A stretch of 64,000 bases of DNA, from assembly GCA_044442725.1 (NCBI GenBank), contig JBISJR010000001.1, forward strand, positions 124,001-188,000, written 5' to 3'. Each line of letters begins with the position of its first letter. The stretch's first letter is position 1. Origin of the DNA: Makana sp044442725. GTDB taxonomy: Bacteria; Pseudomonadota; Gammaproteobacteria; Enterobacterales; Enterobacteriaceae. Positions 55,720 through 64,000 of this stretch are shown one piece after another. The notes beneath the pieces were generated by a model. That model did no database searches, was not told where the DNA came from, and saw only the letters and a program-made list of their open reading frames with translations. A program made the translations under genes and the position numbers.

Positions 55720-58532
55720 TATACAAATTTACGTTTTTCTCCTGAACCTAATGTATTAAGTACACATCTTTTACATATTTCTGAATATTTTTTATAATTT
55801 ATATTACTTTCAAAATGCCAGCAACGAGGACATTTTTTTCCTTTAATTTTATACAAACTTATTTTTAAACCTTTTATATTTTCACATTTAATTGAATTTA
55901 TATCAGAATTATTATAATCAGATAATATTAATTTTGAAGTAAGAAATATGAATTTCAATTCATTACCTAATTCTTTTAAAATATTATAAAGATAAGATTT
56001 TACATATAATGTAATACATGATTCTAAAGAACTATTTATAATTTTTTTTATACGTGATACTTCTATAATTTTATTAGTTTCATTACGAATTTTAATAATA
56101 ATTTTCCAAAAATTATTATTAAATTTATTTTTTTTTTCAAAACAATATAGTCCATTATACCATTCTTCTAATAAAACATATTTATTTCTATTTCCAGGAA
56201 TAAAATTCCATATTTCATCAGCAGTAAAAGAAATAATAGGCATAATCCAACGTACTAATGCTTCAATTATATGATATATTGCAGTTTGACAACTACGTCT
56301 GTATATACTATTTTTATGAAATGTATATTGACGATCTTTTATTATATCAATATAAAAAGAACTCATTTCTATTGAACAAAAATACATAATTCTTTTTACA
56401 ACATTATGAAAATCATAATTATTATAAAATGATATAATTTCGTTTTGTACTGATTTTGCTTTATCTATTGCCCAAATATCTAATATTACCATATTTTTAA
56501 AATTTACAATATTATATTTAGGGTCAAAATCATTAATACTTGCTAATAAAAATCTAATAGTGTTTCTTATTTTACGATAATTATCTATTGACTTTTCAAT
56601 AATTTTTTCAGAAACTGACATTTCATTAGTATAATCATTAGATGCAACCCACATTCTTAAAATATCAGCACCTAATTTGTCTATTATATTATTAGCATTA
56701 AATACATTTCCAACTGATTTTGACATTTTACGTTTTTTACTGTCAACAATAAATCCATGAGTTAAAACCTCATTGTAAGGTGCTTTTTTATTAATAATAT
56801 TTGAAATTATTAAAGATGACATAAACCAACCTCTATGTTGATCAGAACCTTCTAAATACATATCTATATTTTTTTTTTTAAATTCTAACCTATCTTTTAA
56901 AACAGAAAAATGAGTAGATCCAGAATCAAACCAAATATCTAATGTATCAGAAATTTTATGATAATTATAAGAATCACAACCAATTATGCTTAATGGATCT
57001 AAATCATACCATGCTTGAATTCCATTTATTTCAACTTTTTTTGCCACTATTTCAAGTATTTCAATAGTACGAGGGTGAATTTTATTAGTCTTATTATGAA
57101 CAAATAATGACATAGGAACCCCCCATGTTCTTTGACGTGAAATACACCAATCAGGACGATTAATAATCATATTTTTAATTCTATTTTTACCCCATTTTGG
57201 AATCCAATTTACATTATTAATAGAATGTAATAATCTTTCTCTTAATTTATTTTTTTCTATACTTATAAACCATTGAGAAGTGGCTCTAAATATAATAGGA
57301 GTTTTATGACGCCAACAATGAGGATAACTGTGATTAAATTTATTTGTATATATTAATAATTTTTTATTTTTTAAAATTTTAATTAAAATTTTATTTGATT
57401 TAAATACTTTTATACCATCTAATTCTGGTAATGTATTTTTTATATATTCGCCTTTAATATTTGTAGAATCAAACATTTCTAAATTATATTTTTCAGAAAT
57501 AATATAATCTTCATTGCTATGACTAGGAGATATATGTACAGCACCAGTTCCAATATTTGAATTAACATTTTTACTTAAAACAATTGGTACTTCAAAATTC
57601 ATAAAAGGATGTTTAAATTTTAAAAATTCTAAATTTTTACCTTTTGTTTTGCCTATTATTTTCCAATTTTTAATTTTATATTTTATCATTAATTGATTTA
57701 CTAATTTAGAATATATAATATAAATTTGATTTTTTATTTTTATTAAAAAATAATCAAATTTTTTATTTATTGCAATGGCTCTATTATCTGGCAATGTCCA
57801 TGGCATAGTTGTCCAAATTATTATTGAAATTTTTAATTTAAAATTGTTAATATAAAATTTTGAAGCTACAAATGAAGAATTTACAGATTCAAAAGCTATA
57901 TGCATTGATGTTGAATTAATATTTTTATATTCTACTTCTGCATCTGATAATGAAGATTTACATTTAGTACACCAATGAATTGGTTTTAATCCTTTATATA
58001 AATAATTATTAGATATTATTTTACTAAAAGTACGAATAATATTAGCTTCAGTTTTAAAATCCATAGTTAAATAAGGATTTTTCCAATCTGCAATAACACC
58101 AAGTCTAATAAAATCTTTTTTTTGATTTTTAACTTGTTCTAAAGAATATTTACGACAATTTAATATAAACTCTTTACATGTTATTTTATTTATATTTTTT
58201 CCTAAAATTTTATTTACTTTTAATTCAATAGGTAAACCATGACAATCCCATCCTGGTATATAAGGAGCATCATATCCATTTAGACTTTTATATTTAATAA
58301 TAATATCTTTTATAATTTTATTAACAGCATGTCCAATATGGATATTACCATTTGCATATGGGGGGCCATCATGTAGTATAAATTTTTTTTTATTTTTTTT
58401 ATTTAATCTTATTTTTTTATAAATATCTTCTTTATACCATTTATTCAAAATTTTATTTTCTTTATTAGCAAGATCAGCTTTCATAGGAAAAGATGTTATT
58501 GGTAAATTTAAAGTTTTTTTATAATTTGACAT
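55719..58532 (-). CDS. ileS: Isoleucyl-tRNA synthetase
   Basis: Class I synthetase with editing domain. It has 937 residues (E. coli 938). HIGH appears in DGPPYANGNIHIGHAVNKII near 55-74, the editing domain has WTTMPWTLPDNRAI near 240-253, and KMSKS is in KKRKMSKSVGNVFNANN near 602-618. The C-terminal zinc-binding CPRCW and CKRCV motifs lie near 905 and 925. ribF, which precedes ileS in E. coli, is absent. Confidence 0.98.
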   Translation of the reverse strand: MSNYKKTLNLPITSFPMKADLANKENKILNKWYKEDIYKKIRLNKKNKKKFILHDGPPYANGNIHIGHAVNKIIKDIIIKYKSLNGYDAPYIPGWDCHGLPIELKVNKILGKNINKITCKEFILNCRKYSLEQVKNQKKDFIRLGVIADWKNPYLTMDFKTEANIIRTFSKIISNNYLYKGLKPIHWCTKCKSSLSDAEVEYKNINSTSMHIAFESVNSSFVASKFYINNFKLKISIIIWTTMPWTLPDNRAIAINKKFDYFLIKIKNQIYIIYSKLVNQLMIKYKIKNWKIIGKTKGKNLEFLKFKHPFMNFEVPIVLSKNVNSNIGTGAVHISPSHSNEDYIISEKYNLEMFDSTNIKGEYIKNTLPELDGIKVFKSNKILIKILKNKKLLIYTNKFNHSYPHCWRHKTPIIFRATSQWFISIEKNKLRERLLHSINNVNWIPKWGKNRIKNMIINRPDWCISRQRTWGVPMSLFVHNKTNKIHPRTIEILEIVAKKVEINGIQAWYDLDPLSIIGCDSYNYHKISDTLDIWFDSGSTHFSVLKDRLEFKKKNIDMYLEGSDQHRGWFMSSLIISNIINKKAPYNEVLTHGFIVDSKKRKMSKSVGNVFNANNIIDKLGADILRMWVASNDYTNEMSVSEKIIEKSIDNYRKIRNTIRFLLASINDFDPKYNIVNFKNMVILDIWAIDKAKSVQNEIISFYNNYDFHNVVKRIMYFCSIEMSSFYIDIIKDRQYTFHKNSIYRRSCQTAIYHIIEALVRWIMPIISFTADEIWNFIPGNRNKYVLLEEWYNGLYCFEKKNKFNNNFWKIIIKIRNETNKIIEVSRIKKIINSSLESCITLYVKSYLYNILKELGNELKFIFLTSKLILSDYNNSDINSIKCENIKGLKISLYKIKGKKCPRCWHFESNINYKKYSEICKRCVLNTLGSGEKRKFV

Positions 58533-58684
58533 TTATTTTTTCCAAATTTTTAAAATTTTTTTAATTAAAAATATAAATAATAAAAATTATTTTAAAAATT
58601 AATTTTAAAAATGTATTAAAAATTAAAATATGTTATAATTTTACTATAATAATTTTATTTATATTAATTTAATATAAATTTTAT

Positions 58685-58726
58685 TTAATATAAAACAACA
58701 TAATTAAAAATGTTGTTTTATATTAA
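58685..58726. repeat. 16-bp hairpin between ileS and rpsT
   Basis: Arms 58685-58700 and 58711-58726 are perfectly complementary with a 10-nt loop; the stem contains AAAACAACA/TGTTGTTTT. It lies in a divergent region (ileS minus, rpsT plus), so no gene in the window ends here. On the plus strand it looks like an intrinsic terminator, but it sits 91 nt before the rpsT start. Confidence 0.55.
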
Positions 58727-58817
58727 TAAATAACTTTATTATAATAATAAATATAAATTTTAATAAAATAATAATTTAATATTTAAATAATATTTAATAT
58801 TTTATAAGGATTAATCA

Positions 58818-59087
58818 TTGTCTAAGATAAAATCAGCAAAAAAACGTTATTTACAATCTTATAAAAAAAGAAAAAGCAATATAAGTTGTAAATCAGTTAT
58901 TAAAACTTTTTTTAAAAAAGTTAATTTTTATATAAATAAAAAAGATAAAAAATTATCAAATAATGCATTTTGTATATTTCAATCAATTATTGATAGACAA
59001 TCTACAAAAGGTTTAATACATAAAAATAAAGCATCTCGTTATAAAAAAAAACTAATAAAAAAAATTAAAAATATTGATTTTAATTAA
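58818..59087 (+). CDS. rpsT: 30S ribosomal protein S20
   Basis: S20 binds 16S rRNA early in assembly. It has 89 residues (E. coli 87). Translating from TTG at 58818 gives MSKIKSAKKRYLQSYKKRKS; IIDRQSTKGLIHKNKASRYK near 58-77 is diagnostic. E. coli rpsT also uses a rare UUG start, important for its autoregulation, so this start codon appears conserved. AAGGA lies 11 nt upstream. Confidence 0.97.
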   Translation: MSKIKSAKKRYLQSYKKRKSNISCKSVIKTFFKKVNFYINKKDKKLSNNAFCIFQSIIDRQSTKGLIHKNKASRYKKKLIKKIKNIDFN

Positions 59088-59116
59088 TTATTAAATTTAT
59101 TAATTTTTTATTTAAA

Positions 59117-60226
59117 TTAATATTTTTTATCAAAAAATTTTTTTACAGTTTCAACAAAATTATTTGATTTTGGAATATTATTATTTCCATTTAAATTATA
59201 AAAACTTTTTTCAAGATCAAATAGTAATTTTTTTTGATAATTATTAAGTCTAATTGGTGTTTCTACAATTATTTTACATAATAAATCACCAATAGATACT
59301 CCACGTACTGATTTAACACCTTTACCTCTTATTCTAAAAATTTTACCTGTCTGTGTTTCTGAAGGTATTTTTAATTTTAATCTTCCATAAAGAGTTGGTA
59401 TTTCTATTTCTCCACCCAAAGCGGCTTTTGAAAAATTAATAGGTATTTCGCAGTAAAGATTATTTTCTTCACGTTCAAATATAGGATGTTTTTTAATAAT
59501 TATTTGTACATATAAATCGCCTGGAGAAATTCCATATTCACCAGCTTCTCCCTTTCCTGTTAATCTTATTCTATCTCCAGAATCAACACCTGAAGGAATT
59601 TTTACAGATAACATTTTTAATTTTTCTATTCTTCCATTGTTACATTTTCTACATATATTTTTTATTACTTTTCCATAACCCATGCAAGATGGACAGGTTT
59701 GTTGAACAGTAAAAAAACCTTGTCTTGTATGTATTTGTCCTGATCCGTTACATAATTTACAATTTATTATTGAATTTTTTGATCTTGCCCCACTTCCATT
59801 ACATAAATTACATTTTTCAAAAGTTTTTATACGTATTTCTTTTATTACTCCTTTTACTGAATCTTCAAGAGATATTTGAATATTATATTGTAAATCAGAA
59901 CCTTTTGTAGATGTTTGTCTGCCATTGCCACCAAAAATATCACCAAAAACATCTCCAAATATATCACCAAAATCCGAATTATCTTCTACATTACTATTTT
60001 GATCAAAAGCAGAATGTCCATATTTATCATATGCTGATCTTTTTTTAGGATCTGTTAATATTTCATATGCTTCTTTAATTTCTTTAAATTTAGATTCTGC
60101 TTTTTTATTTCCTAAGTTTCTATCTGGGTGAAATTTCATTGCTAAACGTTTATAAGCTTTTTTTATTTCTCGTTCTTCTGAATTTTTAGATACACCCAAG
60201 ATTTCATAATAGTCTAATTTTGACAT
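59117..60226 (-). CDS. dnaJ: Chaperone DnaJ (Hsp40)
   Basis: DnaJ delivers clients to DnaK and stimulates its ATPase. It has 369 residues (E. coli 376). The J domain (1-70) carries the essential HPD in MKFHPDRN near 31-38. A Gly/Phe-rich segment is near 80-110. The zinc domain has four motifs near 135-205: CNLCNGSG, CKLCNGSG, CPSCMGYG and CRKCNNGR. It follows dnaK in the usual operon, separated by a hairpin. Confidence 0.97.
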   Translation of the reverse strand: MSKLDYYEILGVSKNSEEREIKKAYKRLAMKFHPDRNLGNKKAESKFKEIKEAYEILTDPKKRSAYDKYGHSAFDQNSNVEDNSDFGDIFGDVFGDIFGGNGRQTSTKGSDLQYNIQISLEDSVKGVIKEIRIKTFEKCNLCNGSGARSKNSIINCKLCNGSGQIHTRQGFFTVQQTCPSCMGYGKVIKNICRKCNNGRIEKLKMLSVKIPSGVDSGDRIRLTGKGEAGEYGISPGDLYVQIIIKKHPIFEREENNLYCEIPINFSKAALGGEIEIPTLYGRLKLKIPSETQTGKIFRIRGKGVKSVRGVSIGDLLCKIIVETPIRLNNYQKKLLFDLEKSFYNLNGNNNIPKSNNFVETVKKFFDKKY

Positions 60227-60254
60227 TTTTTTCCTAGATATAATTTATAAATTT

Positions 60255-60290
60255 AATCACGGAAATAGAATTTATTCTAAAACCGTGATT
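60255..60290. terminator. Hairpin between dnaK and dnaJ
   Basis: An outer stem AATCACGG/CCGTGATT (60255-60262 and 60283-60290) and an inner stem TAGAAT/ATTCTA (60266-60271 and 60274-60279) are separated by an AAA/AAA internal loop. It is one of the few GC-containing hairpins in the window. It may attenuate dnaJ relative to dnaK, or stabilise the dnaK 3' end. Confidence 0.7.
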
Positions 60291-60335
60291 TTATTATAAA
60301 AATATTTAAAATATATTTTATATTATATTAAATTA

Positions 60336-62249
60336 TTATTTTTTATCTTTAAGCTCTTCAAATTCAGCATCTACTACATTTTCATTTGAAACATTATTAT
60401 CTTTTTTATTATTTTTTTCTGTATTATTTGTATTTTTTGTATTTTCTGTTTTTATTATTTTACTAGTTATATTTATTAGTAATTGCATTTTTTTACTTAT
60501 TTCAGACTTATCTTCTCCTTTAAGTGAAATTTCTAAATTTTTTAATGATTCTTCAATTAAATTTTTATCTTTATCTGAAATTTTATTTTTCATTTCTTCT
60601 AATTGTTTTTTACTACTATGTAAAAGATAATCAGCTTGATTTTTTATTTGAATTAATTCTTCGAATTTTTTATCTGATTCAGCATTAATTTTAGATTCTT
60701 CTACCATTTTTTTTATTTCTTCTTCTTTTAAACCTGAAGATGCTTTTATTGTAATTTTTTGTTCTCTTCCACTTTTTTTATCTTTTGCATTAACATGTAA
60801 AATACCATCAGCATCTATATCAAAAGTTACTTCAATTTGAGGAATTCCTCTCATTGCAGGTTCAATACCATCTAAATTAAATTGTCCTAATGATTTATTG
60901 TCTATTGCTCTTTTACGTTCACCTTGTAGTATATGTATAGTTACAGCAGATTGATTATCTTCTGCAGTTGAAAAAACTTGACTATGATTAGTAGGAATTG
61001 TTGTATTTTTAGATAATAATGTTGTCATTACTCCACCCATTGTTTCTATACCTAATGATAAAGGAGTAACATCTAATAATAAAACATCTTTAACATCACC
61101 AGCTAAAACACCACCTTGAACTGATGCACCAATAGCTACTGCTTCATCAGGATTAACATCTTTTCTTGGTTTTTTATTAAAAAATTTTGTAACTATTTTT
61201 TGAACTAAAGGCATACGAGTTTGACCACCTACTAATATAATATCTTTTATATCAGATATAGTTAATTTTGCGTCTTTAAGAGATACTTTTAATGGTTCAA
61301 TAGTACGATTAACTAAATCTTCTACAAGAGATTCTAATTTAGCACGAGTAACTTTTACATTCATATGCTTTGGACCATTATTATCTGCAGTAATATAAGG
61401 AAGATTTACTTCTGTTTGATGAGAAGAAGATAATTCTATTTTTGCTTTTTCTGATGCTTCTTTTAATCTTTGCATTGCTAAAGGATCTTTTCTTAAATCA
61501 ATTCCTTGATTTTTATTAAATTCATCTACTAAATAATTAATTAATTTGCTATCAAAATCTTCACCACCTAAATGTGTATCACCATTAGTAGATAATACTT
61601 CGAAAGCTTTTTCACCATCAACATCATCTATTTCTATTATTGAAATATCAAATGTACCTCCGCCTAAATCATAAACTGCTATTATTCTATTTCCAGTTTC
61701 TTTATCTAGACCATATGCTAAAGCAGCAGCAGTAGGTTCATTAATTATTCTTTTAACATCTAAACCTGCTATACGGCCTGCATCTTTAGTTGCTTGACGT
61801 TGAGCATCATTAAAATAAGCAGGTACTGTTATAACAGCTTCATTAATTTTTAATTTAAGATATTCTTCAGCTGTTTTTTTCATTTTTTTTAAAATTTCAG
61901 CTGAAATTTGTGGTGGTGATATTTTTTTATTTTTAATTTGTAACCATGCATCTCCATTATCTGCTTTTATTATTTTATAAGGCATTATATTAACATCATG
62001 TTGAACTTCTTTATCTTGAAATCTTCTACCTATTAATCTTTTAATTGCAAATAAAGTATTTTCAGGATTTGTAATTGATTGCCTTTTGGCTGGTTGTCCA
62101 ACTAAAATTTCATTATTTTTAGTGTAAGCAACAATAGAAGGCGTTGTTCTATCTCCTTCACTATTTTCAATTACTTTTGGTTTTCCATTTTCTATTATTG
62201 ATATACATGAATTAGTAGTACCTAAATCTATTCCAATTATTTTTCCCAT
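60336..62249 (-). CDS. dnaK: Chaperone DnaK (Hsp70)
   Basis: ATP-dependent chaperone. It has 637 residues (E. coli 638) and is among the best-conserved proteins here. The ATPase domain has IGIDLGTTNSCISI near 4-17, AVYDLGGGTFDISIIE near 190-205 and ILVGGQTRMP near 337-346. The linker DVLLLDVTPLSLGIETMGGV is near 385-404. The protein ends VVDAEFEELKDKK (E. coli VVDAEFEEVKDKK). A sigma-32 type promoter lies upstream. Confidence 0.98.
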   Translation of the reverse strand: MGKIIGIDLGTTNSCISIIENGKPKVIENSEGDRTTPSIVAYTKNNEILVGQPAKRQSITNPENTLFAIKRLIGRRFQDKEVQHDVNIMPYKIIKADNGDAWLQIKNKKISPPQISAEILKKMKKTAEEYLKLKINEAVITVPAYFNDAQRQATKDAGRIAGLDVKRIINEPTAAALAYGLDKETGNRIIAVYDLGGGTFDISIIEIDDVDGEKAFEVLSTNGDTHLGGEDFDSKLINYLVDEFNKNQGIDLRKDPLAMQRLKEASEKAKIELSSSHQTEVNLPYITADNNGPKHMNVKVTRAKLESLVEDLVNRTIEPLKVSLKDAKLTISDIKDIILVGGQTRMPLVQKIVTKFFNKKPRKDVNPDEAVAIGASVQGGVLAGDVKDVLLLDVTPLSLGIETMGGVMTTLLSKNTTIPTNHSQVFSTAEDNQSAVTIHILQGERKRAIDNKSLGQFNLDGIEPAMRGIPQIEVTFDIDADGILHVNAKDKKSGREQKITIKASSGLKEEEIKKMVEESKINAESDKKFEELIQIKNQADYLLHSSKKQLEEMKNKISDKDKNLIEESLKNLEISLKGEDKSEISKKMQLLINITSKIIKTENTKNTNNTEKNNKKDNNVSNENVVDAEFEELKDKK

Positions 62250-62294
62250 ATAAAACCTTTAATTTAATATTAAAATATATTATTTATATTATAA

Positions 62295-62322
62295 ATATAA
62301 GGACAAAAATTAATTTTTCAAG
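62295..62322 (-). promoter_or_regulatory. Sigma-32 (heat-shock) promoter of dnaK
   Basis: On the minus strand CTTGAAA (62322-62316), a 13-nt spacer and CCTTATAT (62302-62295) lie about 45 nt before the dnaK start. The sigma-32 consensus is CTTGAAA, 11-15 nt, CCCCATNT: the -35 is perfect, the -10 matches at five of seven defined positions and the spacing is right. The CC pair stands out in this A/T background. rpoH is present at 35534. Confidence 0.75.
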
Positions 62323-62463
62323 ATTATAAAATAAAATTTTTTATTAAAATATTAATATACTAATAAATTTTAATAAAATAAATTATATATAATATATATT
62401 ATTTATAATATAATTATATATGAAATATATTATATTAATTTTAATTATTAAATTGGAAATTTT

Positions 62464-62775
62464 ATGTACGCAATTTTTCAAAGCTGTGGAAAACAATATA
62501 AAGTAATAAAAGGACAAAATATTATAATGGAAAAAATTAATTTTAAAATAAATAATATAATTGAATTTTCAAAAGTATTAATGATATGTGATAAAGAAAA
62601 TATTAATTTAGGAAATCCATTTATAAAAAATGTAAGAATTACTGCAAAAATAATATCACATTTTCGTAATAAAAAAATTATTATTTTAAAATTCAAACGT
62701 CGTAAACATTTTCGTAAAAAACAAGGTCATAGACAATGGTGTACTAAATTAAAAATTCAAAATATAAATTATTAA
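62464..62775 (+). CDS. rplU: 50S ribosomal protein L21
   Basis: L21 has 103 residues, the same as E. coli. MYAIFQSCGKQYKVIKGQNI starts it, and FKRRKHFRKKQGHRQW near 78-93 is the conserved basic block. It opens the rplU-rpmA-obgE operon, in the ancestral order, divergent from dnaK. Confidence 0.97.
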   Translation: MYAIFQSCGKQYKVIKGQNIIMEKINFKINNIIEFSKVLMICDKENINLGNPFIKNVRITAKIISHFRNKKIIILKFKRRKHFRKKQGHRQWCTKLKIQNINY

Positions 62776-62789
62776 AATAAGAGAACAAT

Positions 62790-63044
62790 ATGGCACATAA
62801 AAAAGCAGGCGGATCAACAAGAAATGGTAGAGACTCACATAGTAAACGTTTAGGAATAAAAAAATTTGGAGGAGAAATTGTTAAATCTGGAAATATAATT
62901 GTACGTCAACGTGGAACTAAATTTCATCCAGGTACTAATGTTGGATGCGGAAGTGATCATACTTTATTTGCATTAATAGATGGAAAAGTTAAATTTGAAT
63001 TAAAAGGTATTAATAAAAAAAAATTTATAAGTATATTTAATTAA
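62790..63044 (+). CDS. rpmA: 50S ribosomal protein L27
   Basis: L27's N-terminal tail reaches the peptidyl-transferase centre. It has 84 residues (E. coli 85). MAHKKAGGSTRNGRDSHSKR starts it; IIVRQRGTKFHPGTNVGCGS near 48-67 is diagnostic. It lies 14 nt after rplU and 41 nt before obgE. Confidence 0.98.
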   Translation: MAHKKAGGSTRNGRDSHSKRLGIKKFGGEIVKSGNIIVRQRGTKFHPGTNVGCGSDHTLFALIDGKVKFELKGINKKKFISIFN

Positions 63045-63085
63045 ATTTATAAATATTTTATTAATATTTAATTTAGAGAACAATT

Positions 63086-64000
63086 ATGAAATTTGTTGAT
63101 GAATTTAATATTACAGCATCAGCTGGAAATGGTGGTGATGGTTGTATTAGTTTTCGTAGAGAAAAGTATATTAATAAAGGAGGACCAAATGGAGGAAATG
63201 GTGGTAATGGAGGAAATATATGGTTAATTGGAAATCAAAATTTAAAAAATTTAATTAATTGTACATTTAAAAAAAATTATTATGCAAATTGTGGAGAAAA
63301 TGGTAAAAAATATAATAGAACTGGAAAAAATGGAAAAGATATTTTTATTAAAGTCCCATTAGGAACAAGAGTAACAGATATTGATAAAGGAAAAATTATA
63401 TGTGATATTATATATAATAAACAAATTATATTAATATCAAAAGGGGGAAAACACGGTATTGGTAATACAAAATTTAAATCATCTGTAAATAGATACCCTA
63501 GAATAAAAACTTGTGGAAAAAAAGGTGATATTTGTAAAATAAATTTAAAATTAATATTTTTAGCAGATGTCGGATTATTAGGACTACCTAATGCTGGAAA
63601 ATCTACATTTATTAAATCTGTATCATCAGCAAAGCCAAAAATATCTAGTTATCCTTTTACTACATTAATACCAAGTCTGGGTGTTGTATTTGTTAAAAAA
63701 AAAAAATTTATTATTGCTGATATACCTGGAATTATAAAAGGATCTTATTATGGTGCTGGTTTAGGTATTAATTTTCTTAAACATTTAGAAAGATGTAAAA
63801 TATTACTTCATATAATTGACATATATCCTGCAGATAAATCAAATCCAATTGAAAATGCAATTATAATTTTAAATGAAATAAAAAAATATGGTAATATTTT
63901 ATACAAAAAACCTATATGGCTTGTGTTTAATAAAATTGATTTAATAGATATTAAAAAAGTATTAATTATAGCAAATAAAGTAGCAAAATCTTTAAATTTT
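63086..64000 (+). CDS. obgE: Ribosome-assembly GTPase ObgE (CgtA), cut by window end
   Basis: Obg GTPases act in 50S assembly and the stringent response. The 305 codons visible run open to the window end. The glycine-rich Obg domain (1-158) starts MKFVDEFNITASAGNGGDG, with GGPNGGNGGNGGN repeats. The GTPase domain has G1 GLPNAGKST near 166-174, switch FTTLIPSLG near 191-199, G3 DIPG near 212-215 and G4 NKID near 283-286. The start ATG at 63086 follows AGAGAA. Confidence 0.97.
   Translation, partial: MKFVDEFNITASAGNGGDGCISFRREKYINKGGPNGGNGGNGGNIWLIGNQNLKNLINCTFKKNYYANCGENGKKYNRTGKNGKDIFIKVPLGTRVTDIDKGKIICDIIYNKQIILISKGGKHGIGNTKFKSSVNRYPRIKTCGKKGDICKINLKLIFLADVGLLGLPNAGKSTFIKSVSSAKPKISSYPFTTLIPSLGVVFVKKKKFIIADIPGIIKGSYYGAGLGINFLKHLERCKILLHIIDIYPADKSNPIENAIIILNEIKKYGNILYKKPIWLVFNKIDLIDIKKVLIIANKVAKSLNF

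Noticed and set aside
1..64000. CRISPR arrays, insertion sequences, prophage or toxin-antitoxin genes
   Set aside because: No direct-repeat arrays, transposase, integrase or phage-like proteins were found; the palindromes share no sequence and so are not mobile repeats.

Overview
The window is chromosomal sequence from a strongly reduced, extremely AT-rich gammaproteobacterial endosymbiont, very probably an insect nutritional symbiont of the Buchnera/Annandia/Purcelliella type. The proteins align closely with Enterobacterales orthologues, yet intergenic DNA is almost pure A/T, proteins are rich in Lys/Asn/Ile, and gene clusters are conserved but pruned. I see no transposases, phage genes, CRISPR arrays or foreign islands. 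The genetic code is standard: TAA, TAG and TGA all act as stops. I cannot name the species from sequence alone.

Layout. 1-1.76 kb: rluC (partial) divergent from a truncated rne, then tRNA-Asn. 1.9-8.6 kb: dnaB and tsaD, divergent from the intact macromolecular-synthesis operon rpsU-dnaG-rpoD. 8.8-12.4 kb: glnS, fldA, ybgI and a tRNA Leu-Gln-Met cluster. 12.5-21.2 kb: recC-recB-recD, with recD apparently dead as a motor. 21.2-23.6 kb: yggX and yggT around a 1.35-kb gene-free stretch. 23.8-29.7 kb: gnd, trxA, rho, argH, argB. 30.3-36.4 kb: secA, a small DUF721/DciA-like ORF, rsmH, rsmD and rpoH. In this block the whole division/cell-wall (dcw) cluster and ftsYEX are missing from between neighbours that flank them in E. 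coli. 36.4-54.5 kb: the alpha, spc, S10 and str ribosomal-protein superclusters, complete except for rpmD. 54.8-64 kb: erpA, lspA, ileS, rpsT, dnaJ, dnaK, rplU, rpmA and obgE (cut by the window end).

Function. Most genes serve replication (dnaB, dnaG, perhaps a DciA-type loader), transcription (rpoA, rpoD, rpoH, rho), translation, tRNA modification, protein export (secA, secY, lspA) and chaperoning. The only amino-acid biosynthesis genes are argB and argH, consistent with arginine provisioning; gnd supplies pentose phosphates. RpoH and a well-preserved sigma-32 promoter before dnaK suggest that a heat-shock circuit survives.

The most striking non-coding feature is a set of unrelated, long, perfect or near-perfect palindromes, with arms of 13 to 52 bp, placed at operon boundaries and in several divergent promoter regions. 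One contains the -35 box of a perfect consensus promoter for tRNA-Asn, another contains the stop codon of gnd, and the longest separates the S10 and spc operons.
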